A stretch of 22,334 bases of DNA from an uncultured Clostridia bacterium (GCA_947629275.1 CANRDG010000016.1:1-22334); one strand, 5' to 3'; positions 1-6,930 are shown, counted from the first letter of the stretch. Program-made: numbers and translations. Notes: generated by a model not told the origin, from the letters alone.

Positions 1-90
1 ATGGTCATGCGCGATGAGATACCCGACTCGAAAACGCAGATAGCGCTTCTGAAAGCTAAGAGATTTATTGACAGGGAGAAAATATCTTAA
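1..90 (+). CDS. C-terminal end of an unidentified protein (partial)
   Basis: An open frame runs from the first base of the window to a TAA at 88-90, giving at least 29 residues that end in AKRFIDREKIS. The tail is charged, looks helical, and has no motif I recognise, so no function is proposed. Its stop codon overlaps the pth start by one base (TAATG), so the two are probably translationally coupled in one operon. The first ATG of the window need not be the true start; the gene most likely begins upstream. Confidence 0.55.
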   Translation: MVMRDEIPDSKTQIALLKAKRFIDREKIS

Positions 91-710
91 TGGGTTTTTT
101 CAGAAAAAAGGAAGAAAGCGGCTCTGCGGAGAGGGTGACGGGAAAGGTAAGTCACTTGATAGTAGGGCTGGGAAATCCCGGCGTGGTATACGAAGAAACG
201 CGGCACAATGCAGGGTTCATAGCTGTTGACAGGCTGTGCGAAAAACTTGGGGTCGCCTGCGTGAGGGCGAAATTCAAGTCGATGTACTGCGAGGCGATGA
301 TAGGCGGCGAGAGGTGCGTTATCATAAAGCCGACGACCTACATGAACAACAGCGGCGAGGCTGTGGCACAGTGGGCTGATTTTTACAAGATCTCGCCCGA
401 AAATATTCTTGTTATTTTTGACGACATAACGTTGGAGCCGTCGCGTTTGAGGATAAGGCGCAAGGGCAGCGACGGGGGTCACAACGGCATGAAGAGCATA
501 ATTCAGCTTGTGGGCAGCAGCGACATACCGCGCATTAGGCTCGGCGTGGGCGCAAAGCCCTCGCCGGAATATAATCTGGCGGACTGGGTGCTGTCTAAGT
601 TTTCACAGCAGGAGTTAAAGCTTATACAAGAGGCTGCTGACAAGGCGTGCGCTGCAGCGGAGATGATAGTCAAAGGCGATGTTGACAAGGCGATGAATGA
701 GTACAACTAG
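90..710 (+). CDS. pth: Peptidyl-tRNA hydrolase
   Basis: Cytosolic enzyme that cleaves the ester bond of peptidyl-tRNAs released prematurely from ribosomes, recycling tRNA. The 206-residue protein has all the family landmarks. The GLGNPG motif is near residues 26-31, and the catalytic histidine is His39 in TRHNAGF. KPTTYMNNSG lies in the middle, and GSDGGHNGMKSI is followed by IPRIRLGVG. About 20 residues precede the conserved core (residue 1 of the E. coli enzyme aligns near residue 20), a modest basic/acidic N-terminal extension. AGGGAG at 73-78 supports the ATG at 90, which overlaps the upstream stop codon. The TAG stop is also the first triplet of a repeated intergenic element. The neighbour mfd is a common clostridial partner of pth, although here 607 bases of repeats separate them. 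Confidence 0.96.
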   Translation: MGFFRKKEESGSAERVTGKVSHLIVGLGNPGVVYEETRHNAGFIAVDRLCEKLGVACVRAKFKSMYCEAMIGGERCVIIKPTTYMNNSGEAVAQWADFYKISPENILVIFDDITLEPSRLRIRRKGSDGGHNGMKSIIQLVGSSDIPRIRLGVGAKPSPEYNLADWVLSKFSQQELKLIQEAADKACAAAEMIVKGDVDKAMNEYN

Positions 711-830
711 AAGCAAGAGGCAAGAGGCAGGACGAGCATTTTGAAAAGTCTGCGCAAAACTATAGAAAGCTATTTCTTGCCTCTTTCTAAACCGCAGGAA
801 TGGGAAGCAGGCGCAAATAATATTTTATAA
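708..830 (+). repeat. MITE-like inverted-repeat element, copy 1, plus CGCAGG module
   Basis: The element begins on the pth stop codon as TAGAAGCAAGAGGCAAGA. Perfect 11-bp inverted ends, AAGAGGCAAGA (715-725) and TCTTGCCTCTT (775-785), enclose an AT-rich core containing TTTTGAAAAGT and GCGCAAA. The right flank carries TAAACCGCAGGAATGG (788-803) followed by GGCGCAAA. The same arrangement recurs at 1088-1190, and with the core reversed at 6753-6850. The left end also contains tandem GCAAGAG heptamers. Confidence 0.8.
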
Positions 831-1072
831 TGCTGAGAAATGGCGAAAAATGGCTGATCTTGTAAAGCTGCACGGCGGCTTTCAAAGCTAATATTCTGAC
901 ATGACCGCGCCGCAGGGTACAAATAGGCTGCCGTTGGTTGGTGAGCAGGTGTACTTTTGCGGTGAGGGCTGCGCGCGGGAAAATCGCTGGAAGAATATAC
1001 TGCTATTAGGTGCAAAAAATTAGATGCCGGAGGTCAGAAGTGTTCTCGCAGGTTTAGCGCGGTCTTGCTGTT
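831..1072. other. Intergenic stretch with no convincing gene
   Basis: This is the middle of the 607-base gap between pth and mfd. Short open frames on both strands have no ribosome binding site or recognisable product. Near 993-1015 there is a degenerate AAATCGCTGGAA module resembling the CGCAGG module elsewhere. No promoter, terminator or RNA gene is evident. Confidence 0.5.
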
Positions 1073-1190
1073 CCTGCGGTTTACTTTTAGAAGAAAGAGG
1101 CAAGACGCGCGTTTTGAAAAGCTTGCGCAAAGCTATAGAAAGCTATTTCTTGCCTCTTATAAATCGCAGGTATGAAAAGCTGCCGCAAAG
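1073..1190 (+). repeat. MITE-like inverted-repeat element, copy 2, with extended inverted flanks
   Basis: AAGAGGCAAGA (1095-1105) and TCTTGCCTCTT (1148-1158) bound a core closely similar to copy 1. In this copy the flanks are also inverted repeats: CCTGCGGTTTA (1073-1083) on the left and TAAATCGCAGG (1160-1170) on the right, with one mismatch. The whole therefore reads as a near-palindrome of about 98 bp. A GCTGCCGCAAA-type sequence and a heptamer array follow, as in copy 3. Confidence 0.8.
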
Positions 1191-1203
1191 CCTTAAAAAC
1201 CGT

Positions 1204-1238
1204 TTCTAACTTCTAACTTCTTACATCTAACCTCTAGC
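1204..1238 (+). repeat. Heptamer tandem array, five units
   Basis: Five consecutive 7-base units: TTCTAAC, TTCTAAC, TTCTTAC, ATCTAAC, CTCTAGC. The same unit occurs in arrays at 6864-6898 and 7332-7360, always after a CGCAAA-type module. Confidence 0.85.
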
Positions 1239-1240
1239 AG

Positions 1241-1267
1241 CGGAGCGCACGTTGTGTTTCGTGGGGC
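1241..1267 (+). repeat. CGGAGCGC...GTGGGG module, truncated copy
   Basis: CGGAGCGCACGTTGTGTTTC is followed by GTGGGG. It closely matches 7139-7165 and, less closely, 21860-21887, but the downstream GC-rich hairpin partner found in those copies is missing. Downstream, TATACT at 1285-1290 is a possible -10 for mfd, but I found no good -35 at the right spacing. Confidence 0.7.
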
Positions 1268-1317
1268 AAAACCTTTGAAACAATTATACTGTACATAAAT
1301 TCTAACAGGAGAGAAAA

Positions 1318-4300
1318 ATGGACAACATATTTTATCGCATTTGCGACAGGCTGCCGTTTTACACGGAGCTGAAAAAAGCCGTCATAAACGGGCACACGCC
1401 TGTTTGCCTGACGGGGGTATACAACATTCACAAGGCGCAGCTGGCACTATCGCTCTCGCGTCTTGGCTGCGTTTGCCTTATTTGTGATGACGAACCTGCG
1501 GCGCGGCGTTTTGTGGCTGACATCAACGAACTTGCAGGCTGCGAAAAGGCGTGTTTATTCCCATCAAAAGAGATAAGCTTTGCGCAGTTTGAGGGCATTT
1601 CTCACGAATACGAACAGCAGCGTTTGTCGGCGCTTTCAAAGATACAGAGCAAAAAATGCTCGGTTTTGGTAGCTACGGCAGAGGCTGCTTTACAGGCGTG
1701 CATACCGCCGCAGACACTTGAAAAATACAGCTTTGAGATAGCTCGCGGCGATGTTATATCTGTTGAAAAGCTTTGCAGAAAGCTTATAGATGCAGGCTAC
1801 ACGCGGTGCGATCAGACGGAGGGTGCGGCGCAGTTTTCGGTACGCGGAGGGATAATTGACATTTTCCCTGTAAATTACTCGCAGCCGATAAGAATAGAGC
1901 TTTGGGGCGATGAGTGCGACTGCATAACTTATTTTGACGTACAGTCGCAGAGGCGGACGGAGAGCATAGATGGGGCTCTTATTGCGCCTGCGAAAGAGAT
2001 AATTTTCCCGTCTGATGAAGAATTTATTGAAAGAATAGAAAATGCGGCGAAGTCTACCAAAGGCAAAAACAAGGAGCTTGCGAAGAAGCATTTATATGAT
2101 GATGCGCAGCTTATTCGCGGCGGCACGGCTCTTAGCTGCTGTGACAAATACTATTTGATGGCATACGAAAAGACATACTGTGTGACGGATTATTTCAGCG
2201 GCGGCATGGTGATGTTCTCGGAGCTTGCTAATTGCAGGCAGAAGATGCAGGGGTATTTAGGGCAGCTTACGGAAGACCTGAAAATGATGTACGCGGACGG
2301 GCTGATGTGCAAGGAGCTTGGTGAATTCTGGTTTGACGAGAGCGAACTTATCGAGAGGGCTAGCAGGCAGAGGCTCATTTACCTTGACACGTTTATGCGC
2401 GGACACACCGAAACGCCGATAAAAAAGCTGATAAATGCGTCGTGCTTTCAGACTTCGGGTTGGGGCGGTGATCTGAAACATCTGGTGGAAGAACTGAAGT
2501 CGCTTATAAAAAACGATTACTGCTGTGTTGTACTTGGCGGAAGCGAAAAGACGGCAGGGATAATGGTTTCGGATCTACGAGAGCAGGGCATAAGGGCTGC
2601 GCTTTTGGAGGATATTTCTGAAATTGCTTCGGGCATGGTATACATAAAGGCAGGAAGCGTTTCGGGGGGATTTGAATACCCAGATGCGAAAGTAGCGCTG
2701 CTAACGCAGATAAGGGCGATAAATTCAAAGCCGAAGACTAAGCACCGCTCAAACAAGGCAGGGGCGCTTAAAAATCTTTCGGACATAACGGAAGGCGACC
2801 CTGTAGTACACAGCGTATACGGAATAGGAAGATACGCGGGAATTTCAAAAGTTGAGACGGACGGGGTGACTAAAGACTACATAACTATAAAATATCTCGG
2901 CAGTGACACGCTGTATGTGCCTGTAACGCAGCTGGATCTTATTTCGCGGTATGTGGGCGGCGACGATGCGAACGTTAAGATAAACAAGCTGGGTTCGCCG
3001 ACATGGAAAAACACCAAGGCGCGCGCCAAAAAAGCCGTTGAGGACATGGCGAACGAGCTTATTCAGCTATATGCGAAAAGGCATATTTCAAAGGGATATG
3101 CTTTTTCAGAGGACAACGACTGGCAGAGAGATTTTGAGGAGCGTTTTGATTATCAGGAGACCGACGATCAGCTTAGGAGCATTTCGGAGATAAAGGCTGA
3201 CATGGAAAAGGCAGTGCCTATGGACAGGCTGCTTTGCGGTGATGTTGGTTTCGGAAAGACAGAGGTAGCGCTGAGGGCTGCGTTCAAGTGCGTTATGGAT
3301 TCAAAGCAGTGTGCGATACTTGTGCCGACGACGGTTTTGGCGTGGCAGCATTATCAGACTGCTATACGCAGGTTTGAACATTTTCCGATAAACATAGAGC
3401 TTTTGAGCCGTTTCCGCACGCCGAAGCAGCAGTCAGAGATAATAAAAAAGCTCAGGCGCGGTGAGATAGATATAATTATCGGTACGCACAGGCTTGTTCA
3501 GAAAGATGTGGTATTCAAAGACTTAGGGCTTGCGATAATCGACGAGGAGCAGAGGTTCGGTGTAAAGCAGAAAGAGAGGTTCAAGGAGCTTTTCAGCTCG
3601 ATAGATATTCTTACGCTTTCGGCGACGCCTATACCGCGCACGCTCAACATGGCAATGAGCGGAATAAGGGATATGTCTGTTATTGAAGAACCGCCGCAGG
3701 ACAGATACCCTGTTCAGACGTATGTTGCGGAATACAACGGGGCTGTTATAGCACAGGCGTGTGCAAAGGAACTTCGCAGGGGCGGACAGGTATACTACAT
3801 ACACAACAGGGTAGACACTATATACCGCTGTGCGAATGAATTGCAGGAGCTTTTGCCCGAGGCTAGAATTGCAGTGGCACACGGACAGATGGACGAGAGG
3901 GAGCTTTCGGAAAAGTGGCGGCAGCTTATCGACCACGAGATAGATATTTTGGTATGCACGACGATAATTGAAACGGGCGTTGATGTGCCGAATGTAAACA
4001 CGCTTATTATTGAAGATGCTGACAGGTTGGGACTTTCGCAGCTGTATCAGCTGAGAGGCAGAGTTGGGCGTTCTAACCGCAGGGCGTTTGCATACTTTAC
4101 GTTCAGGAGGGGAAAAAATCTGACGGAAGTGGCTTCGCGGCGACTTGATGCGATAAGGGAGTTTACGCAGTTCGGGAGCGGTTTCAGGGTGGCAGTGAGA
4201 GATCTGGAGATACGCGGCGCGGGCTCGGTACTTAGCGGAAAACAGCACGGTCACATGGAGGCTATAGGCTATGATATGTACATAAAACTGCTCAATGAAG

Positions 4301-4806
4301 CTATTGCACAGGCAAAGGGCGAAGCGCCGAAAGTTACTTCGGAGGACTGCCTTGTTGACGTGGCTATAAACGCTTACATACCCGAAAGCTATATCGAGAG
4401 CCAGTCGCAGAGGATAGACGCATACAGGCGCATTGCAGGCATAACCGACGAGGAAGACAGTCTCGATGTTATAGACGAACTGGAGGACAGGTACGGAGAA
4501 TTGCCGAAGTCTGCGAAGGGGCTTATAAAGGTGGCGCTTATAAGAAATATGTCGTCGCGGCTGGGGGTTACGGAAATATCTCAGCGCGGTGAAGTGTTGT
4601 ATTTTTACGTTACGCGCCCGACCATGGGGCAGATACTGGCGCTGTTGGACAAGTACGTCGGCAGGATAAAGGTATCGCAGGAGGGTGTGGAGCGGCCGTT
4701 TTTCTCGCTGCGGCTTGAAAAGGGCGAACATACGATAGAGCTTATGGAAGAGGCTGTAAGGCTTATGGCGGATCACGAAAACGACGATACCGAGACACTT
4801 ACATAA
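1318..4806 (+). CDS. mfd: Transcription-repair coupling factor Mfd
   Basis: An ATP-driven DNA translocase that removes RNA polymerase stalled at lesions and recruits the UvrA repair machinery. The 1162-residue length is normal for the family. Domains in order are an N-terminal UvrB-like region, then a CarD-like RNA polymerase interaction domain at about 488-548 (GDPVVHSVYGIGRYAG). The helicase core follows, with Walker A GDVGFGKTE near 640-648 and the DEEQ box starting at Asp742. Further on are SATPIPRTLNMAMSG and the arginine-finger motif QLRGRVGRS near 911-919. The C-terminal TRCF domain begins around residue 1010. AGGAGAG lies 7 to 8 bases before the ATG. The following phosphoesterase starts 13 bases after the stop codon, so the two are probably cotranscribed. 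No defect is seen. Confidence 0.97.
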   Translation: MDNIFYRICDRLPFYTELKKAVINGHTPVCLTGVYNIHKAQLALSLSRLGCVCLICDDEPAARRFVADINELAGCEKACLFPSKEISFAQFEGISHEYEQQRLSALSKIQSKKCSVLVATAEAALQACIPPQTLEKYSFEIARGDVISVEKLCRKLIDAGYTRCDQTEGAAQFSVRGGIIDIFPVNYSQPIRIELWGDECDCITYFDVQSQRRTESIDGALIAPAKEIIFPSDEEFIERIENAAKSTKGKNKELAKKHLYDDAQLIRGGTALSCCDKYYLMAYEKTYCVTDYFSGGMVMFSELANCRQKMQGYLGQLTEDLKMMYADGLMCKELGEFWFDESELIERASRQRLIYLDTFMRGHTETPIKKLINASCFQTSGWGGDLKHLVEELKSLIKNDYCCVVLGGSEKTAGIMVSDLREQGIRAALLEDISEIASGMVYIKAGSVSGGFEYPDAKVALLTQIRAINSKPKTKHRSNKAGALKNLSDITEGDPVVHSVYGIGRYAGISKVETDGVTKDYITIKYLGSDTLYVPVTQLDLISRYVGGDDANVKINKLGSPTWKNTKARAKKAVEDMANELIQLYAKRHISKGYAFSEDNDWQRDFEERFDYQETDDQLRSISEIKADMEKAVPMDRLLCGDVGFGKTEVALRAAFKCVMDSKQCAILVPTTVLAWQHYQTAIRRFEHFPINIELLSRFRTPKQQSEIIKKLRRGEIDIIIGTHRLVQKDVVFKDLGLAIIDEEQRFGVKQKERFKELFSSIDILTLSATPIPRTLNMAMSGIRDMSVIEEPPQDRYPVQTYVAEYNGAVIAQACAKELRRGGQVYYIHNRVDTIYRCANELQELLPEARIAVAHGQMDERELSEKWRQLIDHEIDILVCTTIIETGVDVPNVNTLIIEDADRLGLSQLYQLRGRVGRSNRRAFAYFTFRRGKNLTEVASRRLDAIREFTQFGSGFRVAVRDLEIRGAGSVLSGKQHGHMEAIGYDMYIKLLNEAIAQAKGEAPKVTSEDCLVDVAINAYIPESYIESQSQRIDAYRRIAGITDEEDSLDVIDELEDRYGELPKSAKGLIKVALIRNMSSRLGVTEISQRGEVLYFYVTRPTMGQILALLDKYVGRIKVSQEGVERPFFSLRLEKGEHTIELMEEAVRLMADHENDDTETLT

Positions 4807-4819
4807 AAGGGGAAAAGTT

Positions 4820-5695
4820 ATGAAAGAAAAGAAAAGGCGGCTGTTTAAAGTAATATTGCTGTTGCTGGCGGCTGTTATAGATGCGCTGCTGATAGTAGAG
4901 ACGATATACTCAAACACGCACATAAGCGTTGACAGCTACGAATATGAAAGCGAAAAAGTACCGCAGAGTTTTGACGGATTCAAAATTGTGCAGATATCCG
5001 ACTATCACAAGCACGGCGACGGTTTTGAACAGAAACTTGTGGGACTGGTATCACAGCAGCAGCCGGATATTATAGTTCTGACGGGGGATATGGTGGACTC
5101 GCACCTGACGGACATAAACGACACGATGATGTTTTTTGAGGACATATCAAAGGTCGCGCCATGCTATTTGGTATGGGGAAATCACGATATGCGGCTTACC
5201 GAAAAGCAGATGGCAAAGCTTACACAGTGCTGCGAGGAAAACGGTATCGAGATAGTAATGGAAAGGGCTGTGGACATTGAGAAGGGCGGCGAGCGTATAA
5301 CGGTGGCAGGCTCTTACGGGTACACTGTGCCTATGGGGGAGTTTTCAAAGCAGCTTACCGAGAGCCCGTTTGTTGTATGGCTCAATCACTTCCCCGAAGA
5401 TGCAGAGAAGATACTTGGATATAAGGCAGCGTATCTTGACGAAAACGCGGAGATGGTATGCGAGCCGTTTGCAGACCTTATGTTTTGCGGTCACGCGCAC
5501 GGGGGACTTATACGTTTTCCGTTCAAGGACGGCATTTACGCGCCGGGGCAGGGGCTTTTCCCGAAGTACACGGGCGGAAAATACTATTTTTACCGCGGCG
5601 AGATGATAGTCAGCAGAGGCTTGGGCAACAGCGGAACGTCGCTCAGGCTGTTCGATGATTTTGATTTAGTTGTATGCACGCTGAAAAGCAAATAA
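4820..5695 (+). CDS. Membrane-anchored metallophosphoesterase (YkuE/calcineurin-like)
   Basis: A two-metal phosphoesterase of the calcineurin-like superfamily, 291 residues. A basic N-terminus (KEKKRR) and one hydrophobic segment at about 8-30 look like an uncleaved anchor that places the catalytic domain outside the membrane. Metal and catalytic motifs are complete: Asp61-x-His63 (ISDYH), GDMVD with Asp90, GNHD with Asn121/His122, His190 in LNHFPE, and GHAHGG with His225/His227. Relatives act on phospholipid headgroups or lipid-linked sugar phosphates, but the substrate cannot be read from the sequence. It lies 13 bases after mfd, with a start supported by an upstream AAGGGG. A hairpin region follows the stop codon. 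Confidence 0.9.
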   Translation: MKEKKRRLFKVILLLLAAVIDALLIVETIYSNTHISVDSYEYESEKVPQSFDGFKIVQISDYHKHGDGFEQKLVGLVSQQQPDIIVLTGDMVDSHLTDINDTMMFFEDISKVAPCYLVWGNHDMRLTEKQMAKLTQCCEENGIEIVMERAVDIEKGGERITVAGSYGYTVPMGEFSKQLTESPFVVWLNHFPEDAEKILGYKAAYLDENAEMVCEPFADLMFCGHAHGGLIRFPFKDGIYAPGQGLFPKYTGGKYYFYRGEMIVSRGLGNSGTSLRLFDDFDLVVCTLKSK

Positions 5696-5708
5696 TGAGT
5701 TGGCAAAG

Positions 5709-5742
5709 AGCAGTGCAGAGCTGGGTTCGGCTCTGCGCTGCT
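5709..5742 (+). other. Strong 13-bp hairpin after the phosphoesterase gene
   Basis: AGCAGTGCAGAGC (5709-5721) pairs with GCTCTGCGCTGCT (5730-5742), with one G-T wobble and an 8-base loop. No T tract follows, so it is more likely a 3'-end stabiliser or attenuator than a terminator by itself. The true terminator is probably the adjacent hairpin at 5746-5784. Confidence 0.6.
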
Positions 5743-5745
5743 GTA

Positions 5746-5784
5746 AAAAAAGCCGTTATCGCGGCGGCGGTAAACGACTTTTTT
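5746..5784. terminator. Bidirectional terminator
   Basis: AAAAAAGCCGTT (5746-5757) pairs with AACGACTTTTTT (5773-5784), one mismatch, around a GC-rich loop. T runs lie on the 3' side in both directions. It can end mfd/phosphoesterase transcripts on the plus strand and the small peptide gene (5861-6013) on the minus strand. Confidence 0.75.
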
Positions 5785-5814
5785 GATAATTTTCAATAAA
5801 TTTTTGCCTTGCTC

Positions 5815-5843
5815 TTGATTTTGTCGGGGCAATGGGCTATAAT
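5815..5843 (+). promoter_or_regulatory. Strong sigma-A promoter antisense to the small peptide gene
   Basis: TTGATT (5815-5820), a 17-base spacer, and a perfect TATAAT (5838-5843). The predicted start near 5850 lies just beyond the 3' end of the minus-strand peptide gene, so the transcript would be antisense to it. No strong terminator is visible before ppa, so the transcript could also continue as a roughly 375-base leader of ppa. Confidence 0.7.
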
Positions 5844-5860
5844 AGTAACCGAAACAAGGC

Positions 5861-6013
5861 TTACGCGGCGTGATCTTCATAGTCGCTGTCGGTTTCTGCC
5901 TGAGCCTCAAGGCGGCGTTTGTTTTCGCAGCGGCGGGCAAGTTCCGCAAGGAACGAATACCACGAAGTTGTTATTATTATGCCGAGACCTACGATACATA
6001 CAGATACATACAT
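5861..6013 (-). CDS. Small single-span membrane peptide (50 aa), possible type I toxin
   Basis: A 50-residue peptide starting MYVSVCIVGLG. Residues 3-27 form one hydrophobic segment, followed by a basic stretch (ARRCENKRR) and an acidic tail ending DYEDHAA. The charge pattern suggests the C-terminus is cytoplasmic. The start is well supported: AGAGGA lies six bases upstream of the ATG, and an extended -10 promoter lies about 50 bases upstream. The bidirectional terminator at 5746-5784 lies 77 bases after the stop codon. No family is recognised. A consensus promoter pointing into its 3' end gives the layout of convergent type I toxin-antitoxin loci (txpA/ratA, bsrG/SR4). That function is inference from layout; it could equally be an ordinary small membrane protein. 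Confidence 0.6.
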   Translation of the reverse strand: MYVSVCIVGLGIIITTSWYSFLAELARRCENKRRLEAQAETDSDYEDHAA

Positions 6014-6060
6014 AAAAATTCCTCTTTTCTTAAAAATGATGTGTTTTTTCTTCTGAATAT

Positions 6061-6091
6061 ATGATAGCACATTAACTGTACGATTGTACGG
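6061..6091 (-). promoter_or_regulatory. Extended -10 promoter with GTAC dyad for the small peptide gene
   Basis: On the minus strand, TGCTATCAT (6069-6061) is an extended -10 element. Immediately upstream is the dyad CCGTAC-AATC-GTACAG (plus-strand 6076-6091), which lies where a -35 would be contacted and so could be an operator. No good -35 hexamer is present at 17 bases. Confidence 0.5.
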
Positions 6092-6149
6092 ACTGCAAAG
6101 AGAAATTTGTCGAAACGCGTACAATTTTGTGGACAGCAAAGGCTTGTTC

Positions 6150-6178
6150 TTTATAAAAGTATACTCGCGTATTATAAA
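6150..6178 (+). promoter_or_regulatory. Probable ppa promoter
   Basis: TTTATA (6150-6155), a 17-base spacer and TATAAA (6173-6178), 47 bases before the ppa start codon. The -35 match is moderate. Confidence 0.45.
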
Positions 6179-6224
6179 ATTATTCATATATGGTAAATAC
6201 TTGAAGATGAAAGGATAGATTGTT

Positions 6225-6755
6225 ATGAACATATGGCACGACATATCACCCAAGCGGATACACAAAGACGAATTTGACGCGGTGATAGAGATACCGAAAG
6301 GCTCGAAGATAAAGTACGAGCTGGACAAGGAGACGGGTTTTCTGAAGATGGACAGGATACTGTACACTTCGACACACTACCCTGCAAACTACGGTTTTAT
6401 ACCGCGCACCTACGCTGACGACGGCGACCCGCTGGACGTTCTGGTGCTGTGCTCGCAGACGCTGGCGTCGCTCTCGCTGGTGAAGTGCAGACCGATAGGG
6501 GTCATAAAGATGATGGACAACGGCGCGGCGGACGAGAAGATAATCTGCGTGCCGATAAACGATCCGACCTACAACGTATACACCGACATAGCGCAGCTGC
6601 CGAAGCACATTTTTGATGAAATGTCTCACTTTTTCTCTGTATACAAGCAGCTGGAGGGCAAGGACACGGTGATAGACGAGATACAGGGCGAGGAAAAGGC
6701 AAAGGACATTGTAGAATACTGCATTGCGAATTACATAGAGAATTACTGCAAATAG
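6225..6755 (+). CDS. ppa: Soluble inorganic pyrophosphatase, family I
   Basis: A cytosolic Mg-dependent enzyme that hydrolyses pyrophosphate and so pulls biosynthetic reactions forward. The 176-residue length is typical of bacterial family I enzymes. The metal-binding signature is intact as DDGDPLDVLVL (Asp66, Asp68 and Asp71 match E. coli Asp65, Asp67 and Asp70). Upstream are the conserved EIPKGSKIKYE, with Lys30 and Glu32, and HYPANYGFIP with Tyr56. AAGGA at 6211-6215 sits nine bases before the ATG. It appears monocistronic. Its TAG stop is directly followed by the sequence that follows the pth stop codon, the left end of repeat copy 3. Confidence 0.96.
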   Translation: MNIWHDISPKRIHKDEFDAVIEIPKGSKIKYELDKETGFLKMDRILYTSTHYPANYGFIPRTYADDGDPLDVLVLCSQTLASLSLVKCRPIGVIKMMDNGAADEKIICVPINDPTYNVYTDIAQLPKHIFDEMSHFFSVYKQLEGKDTVIDEIQGEEKAKDIVEYCIANYIENYCK

Positions 6756-6860
6756 AAGCAAGAAATTGTTTATTATAGTTTTGCGTAAACTTTTTAAAAC
6801 GCTCGTCTTGCCTCTAACTCTAAATCGCTGGAATGGCAAGTTGGCGCAAACGTTATAAAA
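6753..6860 (-). repeat. MITE-like element copy 3, core inverted relative to its flanks
   Basis: Starts on the ppa stop codon with TAGAAGCAAGA. The core 6758-6815 is the reverse complement of the copy 1 core, with about 9 differences in 58 positions by eye. The right flank TAAATCGCTGGAATGG (6821-6836) followed by GGCGCAAA keeps the same orientation as in copies 1 and 2. The core has therefore flipped within conserved flanks, or was inserted in the other orientation. Confidence 0.75.
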
Positions 6861-6863
6861 CAT

Positions 6864-6898
6864 TTCTAACCTCTAACCTCTCACTTCTAACTTCTAAT
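6864..6898 (+). repeat. Heptamer tandem array, five units
   Basis: TTCTAAC, CTCTAAC, CTCTCAC, TTCTAAC, TTCTAAT in direct succession, the same unit and number as at 1204-1238. Confidence 0.85.
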
Positions 6899-6930
6899 AG
6901 GGCAAGAAGTTGGGACTTGTTGCTTTGTTT

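Noticed and set aside
1024..1209. A 61-codon plus-strand frame
   Set aside because: It is made largely of repeat copy 2 and has no ribosome binding site. Similar peptide strings elsewhere come from the repeated DNA.
3523..4923. A 466-codon open frame on the minus strand
   Set aside because: It lies wholly opposite mfd and the phosphoesterase start, both clearly real. Its translation is Arg/Tyr/His-rich without domains, typical of an antisense shadow.
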